A stretch of DNA of 64,000 bases from Neolentinus lepideus HHB14362 ss-1 (GCA_001632425.1 KV425566.1:455318-519317); one strand, 5' to 3'; shown: positions 22,114 to 34,751, numbered from the stretch's first letter. The notes: generated by a model not told the origin, from the sequence alone. Made by a program: numbers and translations.

Positions 22114-24000
22114 CAGCTCAACAGGGACCGCAGAACAAATCCCAAGCCAGCAAGGTTCTCCAAAAGAATCAAGGCTACGAAGAAGGAGAAGCAATCCGCG
22201 TAAAGATGACTGAGGGATAGGGGGCACTGGACATATCCCGTGCCGATTTGCGCCGTCAGAGGATAGCACATCAAGGGGCAGTTGAAGAATCTCATTCATA
22301 CCTTTCCTTCCAACCAGCGAAGGGACTCCTATGCAAGAGCACTCGGACTGCATCCATCTCAGTCTCGCACAGCCCCTACGGAACGACACGCCGCTCATCT
22401 AGTCATTGAAGTACGAGTCACCCGGCGAGGCCCATCATTTGAATTTTGACATCATCGAAGCGCAGTTGGGCAGACTATCGGGGGATCATCTTCTCTCGTC
22501 CATCGTGTGCTACCGATCCGCGTTGATATTTCAGCGATTGCATAGAGCGGCCGGCGGGCACGGTGCCAAGCAGAAGTCGTTATGCAACAGAGCGATGTGG
22601 CCGCACATACGTCTGGTTCAGAATGCGCCCCACAACACCCTTCATACCGGCTCGGATATTGATTGCTGCTTGTACTCAGCCTATGGAAACGCAACATTGT
22701 GCTTGGTCGAGTAGGTTATATCGTAATGCAGGATTGTTGTCAATTAATGCTGCTCGGTAACCATTGAAGATAAAGGAGGTTTAATACTAGGTTGACTGGA
22801 ACGCAGATAAACAGATTTTCTTGAGAGGGAAAAGGCCGTTGTAGCAGAGGAGAGACTCAAAGAAGACAGCTAGTGTCCCCTGCCATGCTGTGAGCGAGGT
22901 TTGGTCGATAATCAATCGCGCCGAAGTTCACCACAATAGAGCTCCGAACGTCCAAAGTCTCAAAAGATATATCTGCCAGTGCAAGCGTCACTCTCAGACC
23001 GTTACTGTCACAGCACCGGCAAGCGGATCACGTGAGCACGACACGTCTCTCTCGCCCGTTAGAAACTACTTAATTGTAGTGTTATGCGAACATCGCTGTA
23101 GACTCTCTCATGCCTTATGTAAAGTGAGAGCGCTAACTATATTAATGAAGACTCAACGTGCGAGATACCACCCTAGATGTACCGCGTACGTCATAACATG
23201 GGTGGGTGGCGTGACACCTTCAGTCAATATTACGCGTGTCACCGCATAGCGAACTACAGCTTATCAGGGATATGTATGGCATAATAATTGTTTCTATCCC
23301 CAACAAAGAGCACGATTTCGGAACAATGCAAATGTCTTTCAGTTTGGAAAATCCATTGAGCTCGCTTGAAAACATGAAAGACCTATGGCAGCAGGTGCGA
23401 TAAAGGGTCATCTTTCATCTGCATTACTGGGGCAGGTTCACTCGGCCTATAACACTGAATCAAGGGGTGCTCCCACTACGTTTCCGAGGGAGCGCGGTTC
23501 GAATAATGGACGAGGGCTCGAAGAATGCTCGAATCCCGGGCCTTTGTATCAGTAACATTGCAACAGACAATGGCAAAAAATTGAAAGAACGTGTTAGTGA
23601 GGCTCCTTGGAATTGGCTGCAACCCCCAGGACAATAGCGACGTACTCTGAGCTCAAAGAAATTCGTGAAGCCACAAAGAAACTTTGTGCCACTCCAGCCG
23701 CTCGATGGGGATGCCACAGAGCATCTGGATATATAATAGCACAGTCTGCGCTTGTCGTCTTCCGCACTTCGAACCGTCAAGCTAACGATGCCGTGTAACC
23801 TCTCGAGAACATCTCACTTGCATAGACAACTGTCATGGTGCATGTCAGGCCTTCTCATGAACACTACATTTCTCACCATAGATGGCAAACTAACACACGC
23901 ATTATCTGGCATGTACCTTTGAGGCCAAGAGGAGGTATGTACTTTGCACCTACACAATTGTCCCTGGCGCCAACAGTCCCTAACATCTTTCGCGTTGAAG
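22114..24000. other. Gene-poor stretch, nothing supported
   Basis: Open frames are short and mutually overlapping on both strands, with no domain or consistent splicing. The zinc-finger wreck that follows could have lost exons here, but I cannot show it. Confidence 0.5.
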
Positions 24001-26243
24001 GGAAAACTTTCCGCTCCATCCACACGGAAATATGCGCCGAAAGACCCCGTTTGCAGCCTTGGTGTGGATAGCGGGAAGTCAAAGGAAGATGCGTAAGTCT
24101 AGGATCATCGGCACAGAGAGTCTGACACTAAGAAACTCACCAGAATGTCGAAATACATCCCAAAAGGCCCCAAGATCCCGACAGGGGCTCCCAAAATCCA
24201 GGTACAAGTGTGAGTGTATTATCTCCACGACTAGCGCACCGGACTGACACAAATGAGCAGGATGTCGAAGAGGGCCAGTCGAACGCAAGACATGGCGCAA
24301 CGCTATGGCCTCTGGGTTGACGAGGCCTTGACCGCCTTCGTGTGTACGACCGCCTACATAAGCACTCACAACAACTGTCAGTGCCTTACGCGAGATTACC
24401 AAGACGGATTTGCGAAGCGATCGAGCACGACGACAATACGAAGCTGGTGGCGCAGACCGCGCCGGGTCGTGTTTGCGCATCGTCGCAGTTCGAGCAGCGA
24501 ATACACGAAGCCAAACCTACGAGTCCGCAACCAGGTCACGTTTCCCAGACCCTCTGCACACACAAGACGAGGCTGTCGCCCAGGTACCGATGGGATTGTA
24601 TTGGCCTACTCACCTGGTTCCTATACACGACCGCGGGGACCAGTGACACCTAGTCAGGAGCGCGGCCTCATACGCAAAGAACGTCTTGGGCGACCCATCT
24701 CGTACTTCTTCGCAACATGCCTGTGGTCAGGATGTGGTCAAGCCATCCATTTCCATGCGCGAAGTGACATCATAGGCATGTCCGGAACTGCCACGGTCTC
24801 GACCTGAGTTCATCGATCGACCTCTAAAGTCCGTATCGCGTGTCAGTGGTCGCTGGGATTGGTGCGGGAAGGAAATGAACCGGGACAGCCTAGTCTCGGG
24901 ATCCACACCCATTGCCTAGCTCGATAATTCCTCCACTATGCCCTCAAAGCCAGAGAAGAGGAGCCCGGCACACAAAGAATGGGTTGGGTCACCCACCAAA
25001 AACTTTGTTGTAGCGGTGTTGCAATGACCACTCATCCGAGTGTGTTCAGATTGCATCGCAACTATTGGTGTATTGGTGATCCTGAGACATGTTGATCACA
25101 CAGCTCAACGACGTACGTCAGCATGACTTCTATGGTTGATTGGTCGTTGCAGCTGACCAGACTCTTGCAGGCGTACGTGAGCCAGTACGAGCAGTACCCA
25201 GTCCAGCAGGCGACATACGACCGCGGGTTCTACGTCCCAACAAAGCCACAAGGTAAACGCTCCACCCGCCACATACTACGATACGAGCCGTGCTGAGCAG
25301 CCGTCCAGAAGACTTCTTCTCCCAAAACGAGGTCGCGCAGTACTTCCAGGCAAGCGACGACGCCGGCTAGTGCAACCACTCAGCCTTCGAGTACCGCCAG
25401 CCTGCTCTCGAGGAGTTTGTGCGACCGATCAGGCAGGCTAGCGAGTGGCCGCATGGCGCCGTGCAAATGCCTGTGATATAAGCAGGGCCTTTACCTGGAC
25501 AGTGTTTCGGCTGGTTGTGACAGATGGCCCGATCGGACATGGATGAAGATGATGAGGAATTCATCCAAGCTGTCCCTCTACGGTGCGGAATGGGATATGG
25601 TGATAGAGTCGGACCTCGAACTCAACGGATAGCTCTCAGGACTGCATGGGCTGCATCACCCCGGCGATGATCATGGCCCCAGTAAGTGGTCTCACGCTGG
25701 CAACTGATGTCACTTACCAATAAGAATCTGGTTCTCAGCCGCCTCTTCTTGCCGAGTTTGAGGATGACGCGAGAATTAAGGCGGAGAGGAACCTCTGTTG
25801 GTCGCGTCCTCGAGCGGGCAGCAGGTAGTCGTTCGAGGGCACCCCTCAGGTACCCAAATGCAAGTCAGGCACTAAGCGCAAACTGGCGCGGGCGCGTCCG
25901 CAACAAGGGGGGAGCAAGTTCTCGACGCCAATATTGTTTTCAAGAAGTGCTCCAAAGACGCTCGGCAGAAAGTTCACTGCAGTGGATGCAGCGAGCTCCT
26001 TTCACGAGAGCCGAAGACCCTAACCGCACATATTCGGGAGCATGTGACTCAGAAATACAAGCTGTCCTTGCAGCAAAGGATAATATGTCCTTGGCCGGGA
26101 TGCGAGCGCCGGTTCGTGCAGATGGCGGCCTGCCCCGTCACCTCAGGACTCTAGACCATTTAGCGAGAAGAGTCGACTGTCCGATGTGTGGTGACACAAA
26201 GGGCCTTTCCAGGCCCGATGCCTTGAGTAGGCATCTTAACTGA
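24001..26243 (+). pseudogene. Decayed C2H2 zinc-finger protein gene
   Basis: Pieces of several C2H2 fingers occur in order but in shifting frames. Finger 1 starts CLWSGCGQAIHFHARSDII (from about 24719) and its histidines (RHVRNCH) are one frame away after about 24778. A degenerate finger around 24850-24910 splits over two frames (CQW then WDWCGKEMNRDSLVS). Finger 3, VHCSGCSELLSREPKTLTAH, runs about 25956-26030. Finger 4, ICPWPGCERRFVQ, breaks at a short G-run (26124) and resumes as GLPRHLRTLDH; finger 5 is VDCPMCGDTKGLSRPDALSR. Further lesions are TAG at 25368 and 25630 within otherwise readable protein, and a one-base shift at a six-G run (25907-25912). Possible 5' exons (24001-24092, 24144-24201, 24261-24308, from 24375) splice cleanly. 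Long intact neighbours argue against poor assembly. Such proteins are probable transcription factors. Confidence 0.6.
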
Positions 26244-27655
26244 AGGCCATTCAAGGGTATCAATTTCCTTGCCTTCTTATTCAATAGGATAGCCATTGCA
26301 GTAGATGCTAATGTCGGAGTGAAAGATAATACGGGACAGGTGGTCTATGGGTGTTGGATGATTGGCGAAGATGAGATGATGTTGTTAAAGTTGATAATAA
26401 CTCGTAACCATTGAATTAATTGGATAATCGTACGGTGTTAGTCCTATTGGAGGCGTGGACAGTGAACGGCGCTCGCTATTCGAAAAGTACTTGAAAACCA
26501 GTATCAGGCGAGCATAGAGTGAATCGTGTACAGTAGCGCGTGCCGCCGGTACGGAAGCAGTTCCAACTATCGCCAGCCAATCTTGTTACCAGCAAGTCAG
26601 CTGTAGACGCTAATACGACATGACTGAGCATAAGAGGAGCGGTTGGCCGCCGGTCGGGCCCGTCCCTTTCGCGATCCACAGTGTGGAGCGCATTCAAAAC
26701 TTGAAAGCGGAAGAACGGATGCAGATTTTATTTGGGCGTGACCGTCGAATGCGATATCGCACAGCAGCCGAACCCCAGCGCTAATGAACCCAATTGAACA
26801 CGTTTGAGAATATCAGCAGGGATGTCCTGGCAGGAAAGGAGAACTTGGAGTTCGCGCGGCAGGGTGTGAAGGAAAAGAGGAGGACCGAGAGCAAATGGTC
26901 ACGAGGCCGTCACGTGGCAAGACGCGTCTCTTGTTCTGCCCAACCTTAACCGTGGGGCGCGGCTTGGCTAAAGGTTAATGTTCATCTATTTGTGGCCAAG
27001 ATGAGTAAGACGAAGGTGCATCCGTGTTCCAGGGATATCCAGATGTAACATTACAGATGTGGCCCCAAACTGGGCTGCCACGAAAACCCTGCATGAACTT
27101 AAAGTCTCCTGAGATGGACTCGGTACACGTGCATAATAATGCTTTTGCAGTCTCCATAAAAACAAGACCTAAGCCTTTCTTGTCAAGAGCAGTCTGTATT
27201 CTGACCAAACCCTCCATCTACGTCAACAGCAAGCGGGGATCGCACTTGAGATCGCATTTAACCTTAAACAACGATCTCGGCGCGGAGATGGACTTCCGAT
27301 CGACATTTGCTGCCAATCGACTACTCAACACACAAGAATGCCGCCGGCTGCCCGCTTCACTCATGCACACTATTTATTAAATGCAGAACATACGCGATGT
27401 TCCAAAAAAAACATAGCCGCAGCTACCCAGGCATACCACCTACCGCTGAGAACTGGCCTACCGTTGGAAACCAGCCTGCCACACACGGACGTCTCACAGC
27501 ACGATCCAGCCACCCAGGCCACATCCCAACGCTGCTGTCATCGACATACCCTGTCAGCCGCCCGAAACAATCCATAAAGTCCTGTCAAATTCCCGAGCTC
27601 GGCCCACTGCCCCCCACTCGGAGCCATCTTCCCACCCTTCACATACGCTTTCGCA
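26244..27655. other. Gene-poor stretch upstream of the Zn2Cys6 gene
   Basis: No supported gene. The last part must contain the promoter and 5' leader of the Zn2Cys6 regulator; from about 27,420 it is C-rich on the plus strand, as mushroom 5' leaders often are. Confidence 0.45.
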
Positions 27656-29420
27656 ATGGAGAAGCAGCCTTCCGCCGCCACGCAGGACCCGATTCCGGGC
27701 ACGTTCTCCTCCAAGCACATCCACCCCATTCCCGCCCACCCCCACCAAGCCTTCTACAACCCCTACACCGTCTATAACCCCTTTTACATGCCCCTCGCCT
27801 ACGCCCCACCCCCTCATGCACCAAGTCCCGTCCCCTACACCAACCTCGCCATCCCCCCAAACCCCACATACCACCACCTCCTCCCCTACCTCGACTCCCT
27901 TATCTCCCAAAGGCGCGCTTCGAACCCCCACCCGCACCTGGCGCCCACTTCAGCAGCTAACCTAGCATCGGGGCTGAGACCGGAGAACTTTGTGAACGTC
28001 GATGCGGACGCCAGTTTTTTCTGCAGGACGCCGAGCCCGGCGAACAGACAGCGCACGGCACAGGCGTGTCTCAAGTGCCGCGAGAGGAAGACAAAGGTGT
28101 GTGCTTACCCGCTTTTGTCTCCCACATTCCTTGACAAAAGGTGGACGACAGTGCACAGGCGCGAGCCCCTGCGCGCGCTGCACCGCCCGCGGGCTCGTCT
28201 GCACGTATGTCACGCCCAAGGACAAAGATCGAGCCACCGCCCGCAACCGCGCCGAGCTTCGTGACGACCCTCAGCAACTGCCCCAGGCTGAGCCTCCTGC
28301 TCCATATATTCCGCGCCTTCAGCCTCCCCCTCCACATATTCCTCACCTTGAGTCTCGCACTCCACACTTCGCGCACCCGCACCCACACCCGCCGATCGCC
28401 GTGCAAGCCCCCACCCCGGTCATGTTCAGCCAAGACATGTTCGCCCGCCCACCGCGGCAGTTCCTCAGCGTCCCCGCATCCGTGCCGATGCTGAGAGGCT
28501 GGGAGGAGAACAGTAGCAGCGAGAGCGACGCGGGAAGTTGGTAAGCATCTCATCCTCCCTTCCTCACCCAAACCAACACGAACCTGACCGTGATATTTTA
28601 CAGCCCGTCCTCCGCGTCCTCCTCGCGCTTCTCCATCTCCTCCACCGGCTCCTCCGACTCTTCTATGCCCCCGACGCCCGCCGACGAGCCCGCCCCGCTC
28701 CCCTTCGCGCCATACCCGCACCCATCTTCGCTCGAGCTCTCGCCGCTCACGATGCTGGACAAGCCCCTGCCCACACCCGGTTTCCCGCCCCCTGCTCTCC
28801 CGCCCCTCACCCTCCCGCCTCTGATCCACCCGCAGCCGCAGCTCGCGCCGATCCGCGCCCCGCCGGTGCTCCTGACACCGCCAGTACAAGCGAGTGGAAA
28901 GGGAGAGGAGGGGGAGAGCGAGGCCCCACGGACGTTCCGCACGAACGAGGAGTACTACCGCTTCCTCCTCGAGAGCGTCGCGCCACACATCCCCGGGCTC
29001 GCGCTCGCGCCCCTCGACGCGCCCTCGCCCGCGCCCTCCTCGCCCGAGGTGCCCCTATCCGCGCAGTCGCAGCAGAGGGAGCGGGACGAGGAGGCGGAGG
29101 AGGAGGTGGACAGCGACGCGAGCATGGTCACCGTCGACCTCGCCTCGGACCAGGAGGAGCGGGACAGGGACGTGAGCATGGCGAGTATATCTACGGCGTC
29201 GCTGCCGCTGGTGGGAGGGGACGCGACCCCGCGCCCGAAGAGCTCGTTGCACCTCCTTTTGAATCCGTCTGCGTCGTGTGTGGGCTTTAACGGGAGCAGG
29301 GAGGGGGGCGGAGGCGGAAGCGGGGCGGTGACGCCGAGCGGGTCCGCGCTCCTTGCGGAGTACCTGACCGAGGACGCGCTGAATGCGAGTGCGAGCGGGA
29401 TGGAGGTTGCTGACCAGTAG
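27656..29420 (+). CDS. Zn(II)2Cys6 fungal transcription factor
   Basis: Exons 27656-28096, 28152-28540 and 28604-29420 splice to 548 residues plus a stop with canonical introns. The first junction falls inside the binuclear cluster: exon 1 ends ACLKCRERKTK and exon 2 starts CTGASPCARCTARGLVC, giving C-x2-C-x6-C-x5-C-x2-C-x6-C exactly. The N-terminus before it is long and Pro/Tyr/His-rich. After the cluster come Pro/His-rich and Ser-rich low-complexity segments, an acidic Glu-rich stretch near 29,080-29,180, and a C-terminus ending MEVADQ. No fungal-specific middle homology domain was seen. The protein should bind DNA and act on transcription; the target is unknown. Very high GC in exon 3 opens long false frames on the other strand. 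Confidence 0.87.
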
Positions 29421-29757
29421 TGGTGTCCGTTTATTCTCATTCTCGTGTACGTGACTTGGTTTATGGTTTCGCTTTCGCTTTCGGATGCAGTGTTCGCTTA
29501 TTATTTCGTTCGCGGACTTGCCTAGGTGTTGTATCTGTTGCACAAGTATCAAAGATCAGGATGTATTTGTAGAGGACAGCGCATGTAGCCCTAGTTATTC
29601 ATGCTATGGATCGCTTTTCGCGTATACTCCCATACGGATTATAGGTCACTGACGTATGCAATGAGGATGCGGGTTCTCAGAAGATTATCCATGTCAGTCG
29701 CAATACAATCTACAGGGTAGTAAAATATACAGTACAGTCGGCATTAGGGAGTATAAC
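29421..29757. other. Convergent intergenic region
   Basis: The 3' flanks of the Zn2Cys6 gene (plus) and SNW1 (minus) meet here. It is AT-rich compared with both genes and no gene is seen. Confidence 0.45.
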
Positions 29758-31711
29758 TCAATCACGATCCTCTGCCCTGTCTAGCTGCTGCCGTTTCCGG
29801 GAGCTGCCACTGCAACCAGGAGGTCAATATTAATTAGGTAAAAGCAAGGCAGAGAGATCACTCACACTTCAGTATCCAACCCCCTCTTCCTCCCGCTCTT
29901 CGCCTCATCCAAGAACTTATCCAGCCCGAACACATCCGTCGTATCCTTCTCAAACTGCACGGGGCCTTCCCTCGCCTCCTGCTCCGCCGCGCCCTCAAAC
30001 CGTCCCCTCCCGAGCCCAAATCGATCATTATCCAGCGCCTTCGAAATTCCTTCCTCCGTCCCGCCCCCAAACGATTCTTCATTCCCCTCCTCGATATTCC
30101 CCCGCGCCTTGTAAATCGCAGCCGCCGCCGACGACCCGTGGAACAATGGGCGGTCATATAAATTGTACGCCTCGTCGTCCGCGAAAGAGCCAGCCAGGCT
30201 CTCCTGGTTGAACAGCCGCGAGTCGACCATGCTCTCCTTCGACGCCGTCGGCTTCGCGAGCCCGAGCGCGATCTTCTCGGAGATGTCCCGGTTCTGCACG
30301 CGCGCGAGGTGCTTAGCGCGCTGCTCCGCGCCCATGTTGTTCATGCGAAGCTCGCGCTCTCGCTCCCGCCGCTTCTCCTGGCGCATCTGATCGCGCAGGC
30401 GTGCCGTCTCCTCGTCCCCGCTATCCTCGCGCTCGCCCTCGGACGCGCTCCCGCTGTCGCTGCCGTAGTCGGCGAGGCCGGATTTCATGGCGGCTTGAGT
30501 TTGGGCCGTGGGTGCGGATGGACGGGGCGCGATGCCACTGCGCTCCTCGCGGGCGCGTTGCGCGAGCAGGCGGAGGTTCTCCTCCTTTTGCTCTTTCTCC
30601 TTCTGGGCCAGCTTTTGTTGCATGAGGGCACGTTGACGGACTTCTTCGCGAGCATGTCGGTCCGCGATGTAGAGAGATTCAGAGAGTTTGGCAAAGTTAT
30701 CGTTGATATGTACCTAGAAACGAGGACAATCATTAGCTTGATCTGAGACAGCAAAACCCAGAACTCACATCCTGGAGACCACGACCGTCTGCTGCCAGAC
30801 GCTTGTCGAGAGGAATGGTGTAACCCTTGTTGTTCTTCCAGTTAGAGATACAAGGCGGGATCATCCACTCCTTTTGTTCCTGCGCTGTGGCCTTTCTGGG
30901 TGGACTTCTGAGTACAGGCGGGGGTGGACTCGGCGGCCCCCTCGGGATCTTCTTGTGCTTGAACCGAGGCGGCTCCAGCGGGTCCTCTACCACCTCCGAC
31001 ATCTTGATAATCCGCTGCTTTAACCCGTTAGCTCCACTCTGCTGCCCCGGTGTGTATCTAATGAAGCTCGTCTTGCCCTGCATGTCTGGAACGTTTTTCG
31101 GCTGGGCGGCCTTGATCTTGCCATTGACGAGCTTCTCGAGAGCGGCGCGCGTCTTGTCTGTCGTGCTCTGGACCTCCTCCTCCGATGGTCGCTCCATTTC
31201 ACGTTCCGCGTCTTCGAGGTCTTTGCGATAGGCAATGGGAATGAGGTCTTTGAACTGCGACTGTACGCGTTTGCCGTCTCGCTGGCCTTGCTGCACGAGA
31301 GCGTCGTAGCGGACATTGCCTTCAGCGTCGACTTGAAGAGCTAGTGTGTTACCAGCTGCGGTCTGGAAACGGCTGTGAGCATCGGCTAGTGCACAGTGTA
31401 TCATGGCACGCACCTTTTTCCTGCCCAATTCCAGCGGATACTGAGCAACATGACACTCGGGATAAGCACCACCGTCGCCTACTCGTTAGGTTAGCCATAT
31501 ATCAATCAATGGAATGGGTAACCTGACCGAAATCCTCCTGACTCTTCGGCTTCCAGCCCTTCCTCTGTCCATACGGCGGAATGACTGTCCGAGTGGAGAT
31601 CAATGATGTTGACTGCATTTGCGGTCGGGAAGATCCAACTTGAAAGTCATCCTCGTCTTCGACGGTGGGCGCGTGTAATGGAGCAGGCAAAACAGAAGCT
31701 AAGGCAGCCAT
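29758..31711 (-). CDS. PRP45: SNW domain spliceosome protein, SKIP/Prp45
   Basis: The start at 31711 (MAALASVLPAPLHAP) is preferred over an in-frame Met 20 codons upstream because homology begins here. Order: PPYGQRKGWKPKSQEDFGDGG at the N-terminus; the SNW domain with DLIPIAYRKDLEDAEREM, QRIIKMSEVVEDPLEPPRFK, EWMIPPCISNWKNNKGYTIP and LDKRLAADGRGLQDV; then a long charged helix and DVFGLDKFLDEAKSGRKRG. A last intron (donor just after GLDTEV, acceptor near 29,805) adds SSRKRQQLDRAEDRD and a stop at 29758-29760, ending in a basic tail as in other SKIP proteins. Prp45/SNW1 is part of the activated spliceosome (NTC-related) and also contacts transcription factors. It is head-to-head with CWF19L1. 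Confidence 0.94.
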
Positions 31712-32024
31712 GGTATAGAAGACGCAAACGGTACTTGTGATAGTAGGAGATGGAGGCAGTGTTTGTCCCATTGTTTGTCCGACCTCTGGTTACGTAAGCA
31801 AGGACCTGATGGAATTAGCCGGAGCCACACTCTTCGGCCCAGCATGACCATGAAGGTATACTTAGGTTCTTCCATGGCTTGAAGCATACCCCCTCTTATC
31901 CATGGAAATTGGAGATTTGTAGCTGTTTAATTATCTCCAAAATTCGTCCTGTCCTGGATACATCGACTTACTGACGGTGGCACGATGACATGAACCGAAG
32001 GTCTCGGCTATTGCCGATCCTTCT
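31712..32024. promoter_or_regulatory. Shared divergent promoter region, SNW1 / CWF19L1
   Basis: Only 313 bp separate the two start codons, so both promoters must overlap or abut. An 8-bp palindrome, TTACGTAA, lies at 31790-31797, the form of a bZIP/CRE-like site. No TATA box was seen for either gene. Confidence 0.55.
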
Positions 32025-34751
32025 ATGGCGTCAATACCAACCACTACCGGCCCAGTCAAGGTGTAAGTCGTTTGCTTTCAACGCGTGCTTGAAGTAAGGA
32101 CTAATGCAGTCAATTATGTAGACTTACCGTTGGGCCAGCAGTAGGAGCCATCAGTGAACTCTTCACAAAAATTAAGTCCATCAACGATAAACATGGCCCA
32201 TTCGACCTTGCCATTTGTACTGGAGACTTCTTTGGCCCTCCGAGAAGTGAAGAACCAAAGGTAGACGTGAACCTGGAGGATGATGTTGACAAGTTGCTCG
32301 ATGGGAAATTGGAAGGTGCGTTTCATTCTCGAGGAAGACATATGTGTACCGAACCGCTGCGCGGGTGACTGTAGCTCCATTGGAATGCCTGGTTATGCAA
32401 GGTGAATACGCGTTACCGCAGCGTGTCATTGAGAAGATACAGAAGGCTGGCGGAGCGTTGTCGAAGAATGTGTTCGTTCTACGTGTGTAATCTGTTTGTC
32501 GGCGGATGGATGAGAGCTAATGTACGGCCACTAGAAAAGTACAGTGTCATGACTACGGCACAAGGACTACGAATAGCCTGTCTTGGGGGGACGTATGATG
32601 CGATGCAGTATGCCTCAGACCTTCCGCAGGTGAGACCCATCTCTAGATTTGACCAGACGGCAATCCCGATCATAACATAATTCAGGACTTCACATGCCCG
32701 TATTTCACCAAAATTACAGTGGATAAGCTTCTTTCAAATACCAACACAAGCTCATCCAAAACTCAAAACTACAGCTCCCTAGGAGCGATCAAGAACTCCC
32801 AACTTATCGATATCTTCCTCACCAACATCTGGCCTTCCTCCATCACCCACTCCTCCGCCGCCCCTCTCCCCTCTCCCGAACTTTCGTCAATCGGCGCACC
32901 TCCACTAGACGAGATCGTTCGCACGACCAAGCCCAAGTACATCTTCTCCTCCGGCGGGGGCAAGCCACCCAAGTTCTGGGAGCGAGAGCCGTTCACGTGG
33001 GAGGCAGAAGAAGGGCGGAGTACGCGGTTCATCAGCTTGGGTGCGTTTGGAGGTGAAGCTGTCAACGGGAAGAAGCAGAGGGTAAGTTAATCGCTTTCTC
33101 CGTCTTATAAGCGATATGTTCAAGTTAGCATTACGCAGTGGTTTTACGCGTTCTCCATTGCCCCGCCATCTTTGGACGCACCCCCGCCTGCGAGACCCAC
33201 AAATGCGACCGCGAACCCATTCGCTAATGCTAGGCCTCCGAAACGGTCGATAGATGACGCCGAGCCGGAAAATTTTATCTGGGGCAATGTAAACCAACCG
33301 GGTAAAAAGCAGCGACACAGTGAGTAAATTGGAGATATGAGCTAGCTGGTACGCATCCTGATATCTGAGAAGATGCAGCGGGAGAAAAGAAGCCGCGTCC
33401 TGGCTACAAGTGTCGAAAATGTGAATCTACAGAGGTACGTATACTGTCCACATCCCTCAGGTCTCGCCGGAGCTGAAGAGTATTTAGCATTACATTCAAG
33501 ACTGCCCGGAACGGGACAAACCCCCAGAAGGCTATATCTGTAAACGATGCAACGAGGTACAGCCTAACCTACAACAGTACCTCATCGTACATCTGACAAT
33601 TCCGCATTCATATGTCTCTAGCCTGGCCACTACATTCGCGACTGTCCCACGAAGAACGATGTGGGCGACACCGGAGGCAAAAAGCCACGCAACGGATACG
33701 TCTGTCGGGCGTGTGCGAGTACGGAGCATTACATCGAAGACTGTCCTGTGGCGAAGGCGGGTCCGAAGGAGGTTGGGCGCAGAGGGAAGAGGGGGCGGGC
33801 GACGGAGATTGGACGTAAGTTCCATTGTTCTTACTGGATGGGATTTCCAGAGTGCTGATAGGACTTGGTAGCGGACGAATGCTGGTTCTGCCTGGCAAAT
33901 CCTAACATTGCGTGAGCATCCCCTTAGTCAATTAGTATCGAGAGTGTTGCGCTCATGGTGGTTGGCTTGGCAGAAAACATCTCATCGTGTCCATCGGCAA
34001 TGAATGCTATGTCACGTTGCCCAAAGGGCAGATAATCCCCACTCACACAGGGAAGAGTTATAACGATGTGCCCACCATCCCTGGAGGAGGCCATGTTCTG
34101 ATCATTCCCATTGCCCATTACCCTACTCTGAGTTCCATCTCAAAGGAGCTACGCGGGCCTGTGCTCCTGGAGATCGAGAAGTGCGTTTATTCTCATTTGC
34201 CGTGTCCTCATACTGATTGCGACACCATTGGTACAGGTACAAGCTAGCCCTGCGAACACTATATGCACAGCACGGAGCCGGGGCTGTCTTCGTCGAAGTT
34301 GCACGGCTGAGCGCGAAGGGCGGGCACGCGCACATCCAAGTTGTTCCCGTATCCACGAATTTGCAGGATCGCGTCGAGGAAGCGTTCACGCGGGAAGGCA
34401 AGGCACATAAGATCGAGTTTGAGAGCAATCCAGAAGGGGCGTTAAAGTCGATTTCCGAAGATCATAATAAGAGTTATTTCAGGGTGGATCTGCCGGATGG
34501 ACGGACGATGGTGCACTTGATCCCGGACAATCTTCCTTTTAGCATTCAGTTCGGAAGGTGCGTGGCATATTCCGAGACTAGCTGGTCCAACGTCTAATAA
34601 TACGACTTTAAACAACAGGGAGGTGCTTGTGAATTTGATGAGCATCCCTGAGCGTTACGACTGGAAGGCCTGCATGCAATCTGATGATGAGGACAAAGCG
34701 GACGCTGAGGCTTTCAAAACTGCTTTTGCGGAATTCGATCCGACGCTCTGA
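32025..34751 (+). CDS. CWF19-like protein 1 (Drn1/CwfJ family) with zinc knuckles
   Basis: The start at 32025 gives MASIPTTTGPVKV, spliced to LTVGPAVGAISELFTKI and FDLAICTGDFFGP, the metallophosphoesterase-like N-terminus of CWF19L1/Drn1. The family segment PKYIFSSGGG with FWEREPF follows. Three CCHC zinc knuckles come next: CRKCESTEHYIQDC, CKRCNEPGHYIRDC and CRACASTEHYIEDC (33,400-33,760). The C-terminal CwfJ domains start at ECWFCLANPNIAKHLIVSIG and contain GGGHVLIIPIAHYPTL and the HIT-like GGHAHIQVVPV. The end, REVLVNLMSIPERYDWKAC, is typical. The yeast relative Drn1 binds the lariat debranching enzyme Dbr1 and the late spliceosome, so a role in intron turnover is likely. Introns are numerous and short. 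It is head-to-head with SNW1. Confidence 0.92.

Noticed and set aside
21741..22295. 184-codon minus-strand frame
   Set aside because: It competes with a plus-strand model having two canonical introns and exact frame. I favour the plus strand but only moderately.
23480..23500. GGTTCGAATAATGG, like a tRNA B box
   Set aside because: The flanks do not pair as an acceptor or T arm and no A box was found.
24079..24480. 133-codon minus-strand frame
   Set aside because: It overlaps the plus-strand zinc-finger remains and has no recognisable feature.
28071..28988. 305-codon open frame on the minus strand inside the Zn2Cys6 gene
   Set aside because: It is antisense to well-spliced exons with a perfect zinc cluster. 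Its low-complexity Arg/Gly/Glu content is what GC-rich third positions produce on the other strand.
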